Below the pieces are notes generated by a model that saw only the letters and a program-made list of their open reading frames with translations, was not told the DNA's origin and ran no database searches. The position numbers and the translations under genes are program-made. A stretch of 14,603 nt of DNA from Bacteroidota bacterium (GTDB lineage Bacteria; Bacteroidota; Bacteroidia; NS11-12g; UBA955): NCBI GenBank assembly GCA_027488495.1, contig JAIYBO010000055.1, positions 1 to 14,603 on the forward strand, in the 5' to 3' direction. This document shows, in pieces, positions 6,930 through 13,497 of the stretch (position 1 is the stretch's first letter; every line of letters begins with the position of its first letter).

Positions 6930-7793
6930 TTACCCTGGGGTATATTCAAAACTTGAATTAAAATCGAATTGTTTTTTTCTCAATTGAGCTTGAGCCGAAA
7001 GCATTGGAAGCAAATCGCCAAATTGATCTAAATATAAACTCTGATCACCATCGCTGAGGGCTTCGTTGGGTTGATTGTGAACCTCAATGATGAGTCCGTC
7101 TGCTCCAGCTGCAATTGCGGCGCATGAAACGGGAGATACCAAATCTCTTAGGCCAGTACCTTGACTTGGGTCTAAAATAATGGGTAGATGGCTAAGGGTT
7201 TTGATGAGCGGTATCGCGGCGATATCCAGTGTGTTTCGTGTGGCTGTTTCAAAAGTGCGAATGCCTCTTTCACACAAAATTACCTTTTCGTTTCCGCTGC
7301 TCACAATATATTCGGCGGCCAACAACCATTCTTCGATGGTACTGCTCATGCCTCTCTTGAGTAAAATGGGTTTACCGCATTTACCCAAAGCCTTTAGGAG
7401 TGGATAATTTTGCATATTGCGGGTGCCTACCTGTAGGATATCGGCATATTCACACAACTCATCAATTTTATCCATGCTCATGATTTCAGAGACCACGGCC
7501 AAACCATACTTATCGCCGGCTTCTCGCAACAATTGCAGTCCTTCGGTTTTTAGGCCTTGAAATGAATATGGACTCGTTCTGGGTTTGTATGCCCCACCAC
7601 GTAAAAATTTTATGTTTCGTTTGGATAGGTATTCAGAGATGGTAAAAATTTGTTCACGGTTTTCTACAGCGCAAGGCCCGGCAACCATCATCAAATCTTT
7701 TCCTATGTTAACACCATTTACAACAAATGTGGTATCGTCTTGTTTCCATTCTCGACTCACTAATTGGTAAGGTTTTCGGTTGCCCATAGACAT
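6930..7793 (-). CDS. aroF: 3-deoxy-7-phosphoheptulonate (DAHP) synthase, type I-beta core, with metal-ligand His replaced by Gln
   Basis: DAHP synthase condenses phosphoenolpyruvate with erythrose 4-phosphate, the first step of the shikimate pathway (cytoplasm). Key features of the 287 aa TIM barrel are: VAGPC with the metal-binding Cys (C41); FLRGGAYKPRTSPYSFQG (63-80) for phosphoenolpyruvate binding; LLKRGM (144-149); CERGIRTFE (174-182); LDPSQGTG (208-215); IIEVH with Glu237; and EALSDGDQS with Asp248. The usual DPSHGTG motif reads DPSQGTG, so the normal metal-binding His is Gln211. No N-terminal ferredoxin-like or ACT regulatory domain and no chorismate mutase domain is present, so feedback control through those domains is not expected. 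The ATG at 7793 was chosen; another ATG lies two codons in (7787). It is the last gene of the operon, 14 bp after the DUF4270 gene. A KDO-8-phosphate synthase is less likely given the RGGAYKPRTSPYSFQG block. Confidence 0.88.
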   Translation of the reverse strand: MSMGNRKPYQLVSREWKQDDTTFVVNGVNIGKDLMMVAGPCAVENREQIFTISEYLSKRNIKFLRGGAYKPRTSPYSFQGLKTEGLQLLREAGDKYGLAVVSEIMSMDKIDELCEYADILQVGTRNMQNYPLLKALGKCGKPILLKRGMSSTIEEWLLAAEYIVSSGNEKVILCERGIRTFETATRNTLDIAAIPLIKTLSHLPIILDPSQGTGLRDLVSPVSCAAIAAGADGLIIEVHNQPNEALSDGDQSLYLDQFGDLLPMLSAQAQLRKKQFDFNSSFEYTPG

Positions 7794-7807
7794 GAAACAA
7801 TATTGGG

Positions 7808-9133
7808 TTAATTGGGTTTCGTGTAAGTGATAATTAATTTCGTTTTTGAGTGATCAATGGCGGCCCGTGCACCAATCACTGGATTGTCTGATGGCAGTGC
7901 CAAGAATAAACCGAGGTTGGTGTTGAGTTCTCTAAAGTATTGATCATTCAAAATGTTTTGAATGTGCCTTGTAACGGTGAATTTGTAGCATTTTTTACTT
8001 TCATCGTATACACCCCCGAAGGAATTGGGAGAGAATGTGGCATCATCAATGAGTTTGTTTCGCTTGCTGTTTTTGTTCAATGGTTGGAACAAATTCAATC
8101 TTGGAGGCGCAAAATGTGTTGGCGTGGTAATGTTGTTGGTGTAAAACAAGATCTCGGCCTTGTTGATCCCTACATTTCCGTTTTTAATAAGGTTGTGGAT
8201 GTATGGAATTTGAATTTCGGTTTTAAGTCCACTCAATGCTTGCACATAGGTTACAGGGTAATTGTCTTTTTTCTCCAATTGATTCAAAATCTCTTGCGGG
8301 TAGGGCCCTGTTTTTCCTTGATTCACAATGTTAGATTTTCCATCAAACCCAAAAACAAACGTGCTGGTATCGTTGTAGTACAATAAAATTTTTGCGCGAT
8401 ATGACAGTGAAATCACGTTTGCGAGGTCAAATACTGCGTAACCGCCTTCACCCGGCATGAGCTCATCGTTTTCTGGTACAATGGCAATGCCTTTGAAGTG
8501 TTTTGCCAAGCCTTCATTGGATTGATAAGCCTCGATGGGCATTTGTTGTAAACTCCGAGCAAACTCAGCGCTTAACTTGATCATCAAACCTGGCTTAAGC
8601 CCCATTTTGTCTTTGCGATATCCGATAGAATCAAATTTCTGCTGATACATTGGACCGTAATGATTCGAAGAAACATTGGTGTTGTAAGACATCTTCTGCT
8701 TTTGGTAATATACATTGCTTGCAGTAATGGCTTCAGACAGTTTAAAAATCTGTAATCGTTGTTTGGTAAGATGATTTCCGTAAAAGTTCAAGCCATCTAC
8801 CATGGGGATATAGAGAATCGCTGAATCTGGTTCGATGCCGTTGGGAAAATTGTTTTCAGGCTCCAGAATAAGCATTTTCGCGAAAATGCTTGCCTTGCTT
8901 TTTCCTAAAATGGGGTCGTTCATTTCGCCCAAAAGGGAATAGCTGATTCCGTTGCCCGGCAAAGAGTCTTCTTGGATGGTACGTGTAAGCAGTGTGAAGC
9001 TATCAGTCCGAAATATATCGAGTTGATTGTTATTGCTTTGGCCATCGATAATGATGTTTCCGTCCTGTTTTTTACAAGATGAAAACAATGCAGTTAGTGC
9101 AAACAGAAGCGACAGGAAAACGCGTGTTTTCAA
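7808..9133 (-). CDS. DUF4270-family lipoprotein
   Basis: This 441 aa protein has a bacterial lipoprotein signal: a basic start (MKTR), a hydrophobic core (residues 5-16) and a lipobox ending FSSC with Cys20 as the lipidated residue, followed by KKQDG. The mature part, with DIFRTDSFTLLTRTIQEDSLP, SYSLLGEMNDPILGKSKASIF (near residues 65-85), a DSAILYIPM strand and a C-terminal AAIDHSKTKLIITY strand, matches my memory of the DUF4270 family, which is found in Bacteroidota and has no known function. It probably sits on the periplasmic or outer surface side of the membrane. The start codon is TTG (9133-9131): no in-frame ATG lies nearby, and only this start preserves the signal peptide. It begins 8 bp after the GT5 stop, indicating co-transcription and perhaps coupled translation. 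Confidence 0.85.
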   Translation of the reverse strand: MKTRVFLSLLFALTALFSSCKKQDGNIIIDGQSNNNQLDIFRTDSFTLLTRTIQEDSLPGNGISYSLLGEMNDPILGKSKASIFAKMLILEPENNFPNGIEPDSAILYIPMVDGLNFYGNHLTKQRLQIFKLSEAITASNVYYQKQKMSYNTNVSSNHYGPMYQQKFDSIGYRKDKMGLKPGLMIKLSAEFARSLQQMPIEAYQSNEGLAKHFKGIAIVPENDELMPGEGGYAVFDLANVISLSYRAKILLYYNDTSTFVFGFDGKSNIVNQGKTGPYPQEILNQLEKKDNYPVTYVQALSGLKTEIQIPYIHNLIKNGNVGINKAEILFYTNNITTPTHFAPPRLNLFQPLNKNSKRNKLIDDATFSPNSFGGVYDESKKCYKFTVTRHIQNILNDQYFRELNTNLGLFLALPSDNPVIGARAAIDHSKTKLIITYTKPN

Positions 9134-9141
9134 AATATAAA

Positions 9142-9903
9142 TTAAGAGAGCAAGCGTTCGTACAATGTACCGTATTGAGTGGCAGCGTCTTCATCGCTGT
9201 GTCTCATGACGATTTTATCCAATAAATGCGCCTCAACAACGCGATGTGCTTCTTCACTGTTGGTTACGATGGCATCGGAATGTTTCACAGCGCCAATGTT
9301 CATTGCATCTACGCTGGCATCGCCAAAGCATTTCATGCAATCATCGTCCAAAGAGTTCAAACTGGCTTTTCTAGCGAAGTCATCGCCCAAATTGATTTTG
9401 TCTTCATCGCAGTATACGCTGAATACAATTTTGGTGTTTTTGAAAACGGGCTCGTCTTTGTAAATGGTTTTCAAATACATGGGGATCAAACTGGTCATCC
9501 AACCTTGACAGTGGATGATGTCGGGCGCCCAACCCAATTTTTTCACAGTTTCCATCACGCCTTTACAGAAAAAGATGGTGCGCTCATCGTTGTCATCGAA
9601 CAATTTGCCGCTTTCATCATGGAACAGATATTTGCGATGGAAATAATCTTCATTGTCCAAGAAGTAAACTTGCATCTTGGTCTGGGGTATAGATGCTACC
9701 TTGATGATAAGTGGGTTGTCGTTGTCGTCGATGCTGATGTTGATACCAGACAATCTTACCACTTCGTGCAATCTATTTCGTCTTTCATTGATGACACCGA
9801 AACGAGGAACGAGGATACGAATTTCATTTTCTTGCTCTTGAAGTGCTTGTGGCAACATTCGAGCAACTGTTGCTAGCGGCGACGTCTCGAGGAAGGGAGA
9901 CAT
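9142..9903 (-). CDS. GT5 glycogen/starch synthase N-terminal-domain protein (stand-alone); true start uncertain
   Basis: The sequence resembles only the N-terminal Rossmann domain of GT5 glycogen synthases: SPFLETSPLATVARMLPQAL (2-21), IRILVPRFGVINERRNRLHEV (28-48), the VYFLDNEDYF strand (79-88) and DIIHCQGWMTSLIPMYLKT (128-146), which corresponds to the HxHDWHT region of true synthases. The C-terminal ADP-glucose-binding domain is absent, so catalysis by itself is doubtful. I recall proteins of about 270 aa like this in many Bacteroidota, next to panC and DUF4270. The first ATG (9903) gives 253 aa but cuts off the conserved first beta strand. Upstream in the same frame the DNA encodes RVLFVSSE (9927-9904), exactly the expected start of the domain, preceded by six AAA codons (9945-9928), then T-H-P-L-R-Q and a TAG stop (9966-9964), with no ATG, GTG or TTG. 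The start is therefore lost, non-canonical, or affected by an error in the A-run. Confidence 0.8.
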   Translation of the reverse strand: MSPFLETSPLATVARMLPQALQEQENEIRILVPRFGVINERRNRLHEVVRLSGINISIDDNDNPLIIKVASIPQTKMQVYFLDNEDYFHRKYLFHDESGKLFDDNDERTIFFCKGVMETVKKLGWAPDIIHCQGWMTSLIPMYLKTIYKDEPVFKNTKIVFSVYCDEDKINLGDDFARKASLNSLDDDCMKCFGDASVDAMNIGAVKHSDAIVTNSEEAHRVVEAHLLDKIVMRHSDEDAATQYGTLYERLLS

Positions 9904-9927
9904 TTCAGAACTTACAAACAGTACACG

Positions 9928-9945
9928 TTTTTTTTTTTTTTTTTT
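9928..9945. repeat. 18-base homopolymer (T on +, A on -)
   Basis: An uninterrupted run of 18 T on the + strand reads as A18 (six Lys codons) on the coding strand of the GT5 gene, immediately before its conserved first beta strand. Runs of this length are prone to replication slippage, transcriptional slippage and sequencing or assembly error. Confidence 0.95.
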
Positions 9946-9978
9946 GGTGTGTGGTAATCTCTGCTAAGAAAAAGATTA

Positions 9979-9986
9979 CAAAAGTA
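9979..9986 (-). promoter_or_regulatory. Candidate -7 element for the GT5-DUF4270-aroF operon
   Basis: On the minus strand TACTTTTG matches TAnnTTTG. The -33 partner is weak: the nearest TTG is 24 bases upstream and a TTTC is 20 bases upstream. Transcription would start near 9972, about 27 bases before the A18 run, which supports translation normally starting at or near that run rather than at 9903. Confidence 0.4.
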
Positions 9987-10068
9987 TAATAAAAAAATCG
10001 GAAATTGAAACAACAATCTTCGCAGAACCTAGGAAAAATCGTTATTTGCACCCTCTTTTGGGTTAAAA

Positions 10069-10920
10069 ATGAAGGTATTTGAACGAGCCGAGGATTTATT
10101 GCACATTCACAGTGACTTAGGATCACAACAATTGGCGTTTATTCCAACCATGGGTGCATTGCATCAAGGGCATTTGTCTTTGGTTAGAGCAGCGCAAGCC
10201 AAAGGCCATAAAACCATTGTTAGCATTTTTGTGAATCCTTTGCAATTCAACAATTCTGAAGATCTATTGAAATATCCAAGAACGCTACAAGCAGATCTAA
10301 AATTGCTTGATGATCAAGGGGTTGATTGGGTTTTCACTCCAAACATCGATGAAATGTATCCAGCGTCCATTGCCGATGTTGAGGTGGATTTGGGTTTGTT
10401 GGAAGACCGGTTTGAGGGGGCGTTTAGGCCTGGACATTTTCATGGCGTAGTACAGGTTGTGTATCGGTTGTTTAAATACGTAAATCCTTCTGAGGTGTTT
10501 TTTGGACAAAAGGATTTGCAACAGTGTTTGGTGATTGAACAACTCATTGAACAGGTTTTTCCGCACATCAAAATGCATAGAGTGCAAACCATGAGAGAAG
10601 ATTCCGGGTTGGCGATGAGCTCAAGGAATGTAAGATTGTCACCAGAATCATTACTTAAAGCGGCGGAAATTTCAAAATCACTGAAAGACATCGCCACAAG
10701 AAAAGAGGAATTTTGCGAAGCCATAGATTTGCATTCACAAAGACTGGCAGCAATTGGAATTGAAGTTGAATACTTGAATTGTGTGTCTTTGCCTTGGATG
10801 GATGCCTTGGAATGCGATCATTTTACCAAGGAGCCGAACCCATCTAATGGTCATCAAAATGCCGTCATTTTTGCGGGTAGCTTAAACGGCGTGCGGTTGA
10901 TTGATAATTGGGTATTTTAA
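10069..10920 (+). CDS. panC: Pantothenate synthetase
   Basis: PanC makes pantothenate from pantoate and beta-alanine using ATP, through a pantoyl-adenylate intermediate, in CoA biosynthesis (cytoplasm). The 283 aa length equals the usual family length. Visible nucleotidyltransferase features are PTMGALHQGHLSLV (26-39), whose HQGH (H32, H35) is the HIGH-type motif, VNPLQF (55-60), PGHFHGVVQVV (121-131) for pantoate binding, FGQKDLQQ (145-152, K148 and D149), and MSSRN (183-187), the KMSKS equivalent. The C-terminal end includes EYLNCVSLPWM and VIFAGSLNGVRLIDN, typical of the family. The ATG at 10069 gives the standard N-terminus. Its promoter is unclear: the gap to the divergent GT5 operon contains TTATTTG (10042-10048), a poor -7 match. 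panB and panD are not in the window. The gene converges on dtd with a 12-bp gap and no visible terminator. Confidence 0.96.
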   Translation: MKVFERAEDLLHIHSDLGSQQLAFIPTMGALHQGHLSLVRAAQAKGHKTIVSIFVNPLQFNNSEDLLKYPRTLQADLKLLDDQGVDWVFTPNIDEMYPASIADVEVDLGLLEDRFEGAFRPGHFHGVVQVVYRLFKYVNPSEVFFGQKDLQQCLVIEQLIEQVFPHIKMHRVQTMREDSGLAMSSRNVRLSPESLLKAAEISKSLKDIATRKEEFCEAIDLHSQRLAAIGIEVEYLNCVSLPWMDALECDHFTKEPNPSNGHQNAVIFAGSLNGVRLIDNWVF

Positions 10921-10932
10921 GATTGGCTTGAA

Positions 10933-11385
10933 TTATTCTCGATTTTTGGAGTCGATTGTAATCGTCACGGGTCCGTTATTCACGATTGTAACCTCCATGT
11001 CCGCACCAAATTCTCCAGTTTTCACTGACAGGCCATGCTGAACTCTCAGCAATTCAATGAATTTCATGTACAATGGTATGGCCTTTTCGGGTCTTGCTGA
11101 ACGAATGAAAGACGGTCGATTGCCTTTGGCTGTTTGGGCAAATAGAGTAAATTGACTCACAGCGAGAATTTCGCCTTGGATGTCTAAAACAGATAGATTC
11201 ATTTTGCCCTCACTGTCCGAAAATATGCGCATGAGTGCTGTTTTTTGAGCCAACCATTCAGCGTCTGACTCTTGATCATTTTCTTCCACCCCAATGAGCA
11301 CCACAAGTCCAGGTCCAATTGATTTTTGATCACGCCCGCTGATCAAAACTTGGGCGGATAAAACACGTTGGATAACCAATCTCAT
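10933..11385 (-). CDS. dtd: D-aminoacyl-tRNA deacylase
   Basis: DTD hydrolyses D-amino acids (and glycine mischarged on tRNA(Ala)) from tRNAs, a cytoplasmic proofreading step. The 150 aa length is near the canonical 145 aa. The two active-site motifs from the dimer interface are present: SQFTL (77-81) and NGPVT (137-141, carrying the cross-subunit Gly-Pro). The N-terminal MRLVIQRVLSAQV strand and the GKMNLSV (60-66) and GNRPSFIRSARPE (88-100) blocks are also standard. The ATG at 11385 is the only sensible start. The gap from the preceding minus-strand gene is 27 bp, so dtd could be co-transcribed with the secreted protein, though a weak CAAATTTG box lies just before its start. Functionally the two genes look unrelated. 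Confidence 0.96.
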   Translation of the reverse strand: MRLVIQRVLSAQVLISGRDQKSIGPGLVVLIGVEENDQESDAEWLAQKTALMRIFSDSEGKMNLSVLDIQGEILAVSQFTLFAQTAKGNRPSFIRSARPEKAIPLYMKFIELLRVQHGLSVKTGEFGADMEVTIVNNGPVTITIDSKNRE

Positions 11386-11412
11386 GGTGCAAATTTGGAT
11401 GAATTATGAATG

Positions 11413-13422
11413 TTAGTTTTTAACGATTTTCTTTTGAGAAATGAGACCACCTTCGTTCAATCGAACAAGGTATATGCCTGTACTCCATTGTTGGGTGGGA
11501 ATGATCATGGTATTTGTAACAGCATTGGTTTGGAATACCACTTTTCCTTGCATATCAAGCACTTCTACAGTACTCTCAGCAGAAATCGCACCAGTTAACA
11601 TCAAGTTAATGTCCGATGTGGTTGGGTTTGGAGAAACAGAAATTCTATTATCTGGGCCATTCAACACTTGGCTTGCCAATACGGCTGTTCCGTCTTTGAA
11701 TGCTTTTTTGATGGCATCGTTGTAATGAATGGTTCCGCCATTGTCTATCATGCCTGTTTTGTCGATGAACATAGATACAACGTGCATTTGCGTCAAATCC
11801 CAGCTGGGGTCAATATCAAAGGTGAAATTATGAACGAATTTTTGTCCGGCCGAAGCGCTGGCTCCAAAGGCATTGGGCAAACCGGAGAATGTAGGGGCGA
11901 TGGCTCTGCCCACATGATCATACACCATTTGAGCTGCTGGTACAGGGTTTGGCAGTTTTTCATATCCACCCATAACACCGCTACCGCCGCCCGCATAGGC
12001 ATTGGATTGGTTGTATCCGGAGGTCGTTCCTGTTACATCATCTTCAACGATAACACAAGCAATGCGATAATCCCCGCTGATGGCTGATTCAATGGTGGTT
12101 TCAACACTTACGCTCATCACCTTGGTTGCAGCGTCGTATTTGGCAGCAATGTCCATCACACCTTTGGGTGCAATTTGGATTCTATTGATGAAATCACCAC
12201 CCATCGCAGATGGATCCATTTTTGCGCCACGGTCAACCAAAGCGCTGGGGTATCCACTAATTTTCGAAGCGATGGAGGCGTCGTAGTAAGGGTTTTCCAT
12301 GGGGTCGTTGTTGTGTACAGCGATGCCTTGGAAAAAGCCATCATATTTGTCGTGCATGGTTTTGAGCGCAACAGCTCCCCTGGGGCACCATTGACACCAA
12401 GTGCCTGTGGCTTCTTCACCAATAACCACTTTTCCTTTTGCAGGTACGATGGGATTGATGGTGAGGGTTTTGCTGTTATCGGCGTTGTTGTCATCTGCTG
12501 TTCCGTTTACGGTTACGATGGAAGCAACAACATCAGCAATACCACCCACAATGCTGATGGGATTATCGAGATTTGATGAATAAAGTCCGCCCGAAGCAAT
12601 GGAAATGCCTGTGAGTTTTTTAGAGCTCGTATTTCCGTTGTATTTGAGAGAAATTTCAGCTTCGGTAATGGTGGTGGTACCCAAGTTTCTGATTTCTACA
12701 GAAGGAGTTACATTGGCGCCGGCCAAATAACCCATAACATTTCCAATGTAAGTAACTGAGGCGTTTTTAGATGTGGGAGAATATGAGGTGTATGTATAGC
12801 TCACATCGTCAACATAGAACGAACTACCATTGATTGGAAACAAATCCATAGAAGCAATGGCACGTGTGGAATTCTGGAATGAACCCGCTTTTGTGCCATC
12901 GATATAAAGATCCCAACTATTGGTATTCAAATCAACCTTCAATTGGAATTCAAACCACTGTCCTTGTGGATAGCTCACGCTAAGCAAACTTCCTGCTGCT
13001 TGGTTGTTGATGTTGAGGGTTTTGTTTTCATTGAAATATACATCGATGGTATATCCTTTTCCAACGGTGGTTTGCTCTTGAAAGTTGAAGTAGGCGTTTT
13101 TACCTGCGTCAACGTTCATGTTCATTTTCAATTCAAACTGACCGTTGTTTCTAGCGCCACCGAAGGGTAAAATGACATCGGCGGGTCCCCCGTTTGCTGC
13201 AGTGGATTGGAAATAGATGGAATTGCTTCCACTTTTTGCTTTGGTGTTTGTGACTTTCACGTCATCGGCACCGCCATTGGGGCTTGACCATGTTTCCCAA
13301 ACGGCGCTTTTGGCGGCCAAATTGTCTCCAGACGCGTAGCTGTCAAAATTGTCGCTGAAAGTTTGACCGAACGCATTGCCAATCAACAAACTCCCGATAA
13401 TAATTAGGTATTGTTTCTTCAT
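11413..13422 (-). CDS. Secreted Omp28-like protein with thioredoxin-like CxxC domain and type IX secretion sorting domain
   Basis: This is a 669 aa multidomain exported protein. Residues 1-19 form a Sec signal peptide (MKKQ, a hydrophobic stretch, then AFG before Gln20). Residues 24-213 look like a jelly-roll/LamG-type domain (DNFDSY at the start, WFEFQLKVDLNTNSWDLYIDG near 156-176, FYVDDVSYTY at the end). Residues 220-325 resemble a CARDB/Ig-like beta domain. Residues 334-580 match an Omp28-type region with EEATGTWCQWCPRGAVAL, giving a redox-like C343-Q-W-C346 motif and a Pro392 (SGYPSALVDR) at the place of a thioredoxin cis-proline. Residues 593-669 form a type A C-terminal sorting domain: SVSPNPTTSDI, VEVLDMQGKVV, WSTGIYLVRL and a final KKIVKN. 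The type IX system should therefore export it to the surface or outside. Its target is unknown; disulfide handling or adhesion are possible roles. Confidence 0.88.
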   Translation of the reverse strand: MKKQYLIIIGSLLIGNAFGQTFSDNFDSYASGDNLAAKSAVWETWSSPNGGADDVKVTNTKAKSGSNSIYFQSTAANGGPADVILPFGGARNNGQFELKMNMNVDAGKNAYFNFQEQTTVGKGYTIDVYFNENKTLNINNQAAGSLLSVSYPQGQWFEFQLKVDLNTNSWDLYIDGTKAGSFQNSTRAIASMDLFPINGSSFYVDDVSYTYTSYSPTSKNASVTYIGNVMGYLAGANVTPSVEIRNLGTTTITEAEISLKYNGNTSSKKLTGISIASGGLYSSNLDNPISIVGGIADVVASIVTVNGTADDNNADNSKTLTINPIVPAKGKVVIGEEATGTWCQWCPRGAVALKTMHDKYDGFFQGIAVHNNDPMENPYYDASIASKISGYPSALVDRGAKMDPSAMGGDFINRIQIAPKGVMDIAAKYDAATKVMSVSVETTIESAISGDYRIACVIVEDDVTGTTSGYNQSNAYAGGGSGVMGGYEKLPNPVPAAQMVYDHVGRAIAPTFSGLPNAFGASASAGQKFVHNFTFDIDPSWDLTQMHVVSMFIDKTGMIDNGGTIHYNDAIKKAFKDGTAVLASQVLNGPDNRISVSPNPTTSDINLMLTGAISAESTVEVLDMQGKVVFQTNAVTNTMIIPTQQWSTGIYLVRLNEGGLISQKKIVKN

Positions 13423-13438
13423 AAATGTTGCTAATTTT

Positions 13439-13446
13439 CAAATATA
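13439..13446 (-). promoter_or_regulatory. -7 element for the secreted Omp28-like gene
   Basis: On the minus strand TATATTTG is an exact TAnnTTTG match, 16 bp before the ATG at 13422. The -33 position is only a TGTTTC (13470-13465, 18-base spacing) rather than a clean TTG. The leader would be about 10 bases. Confidence 0.5.
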
Positions 13447-13476
13447 GGCGAATCCATGAGCATTGAAACATTCTCG

Positions 13477-13484
13477 TATTTTTG
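13477..13484 (+). promoter_or_regulatory. -7 element for the GT-C glycosyltransferase gene
   Basis: TATTTTTG is an exact -7 match, 13 bp before the ATG at 13498. No good -33 TTG is found at the right distance; CATGAG (13455-13460) occupies that place. It lies back to back with the minus-strand -7 element at 13439-13446. Confidence 0.45.
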
Positions 13485-13497
13485 CTAAAAGCATTTC

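Noticed and set aside
7940..8386. A 148-codon + strand frame opposite the DUF4270 gene
   Set aside because: No start context or recognisable motif, and it is fully covered by the lipoprotein gene.
9226..9876. A long open frame (216 codons) on the + strand, antisense to the GT5 gene
   Set aside because: It is the mirror of a well-supported coding gene, has valine/phenylalanine-rich composition typical of antisense frames, and shows no known motif.
9905..10126. A 73-codon minus-strand frame reading through the A-run and ending in a Cys/Lys-rich tail
   Set aside because: It overlaps the start of panC and most of the intergenic region, and reads the GT5 N-terminal sequence out of frame. It is more likely a by-product of the homopolymer than a gene.
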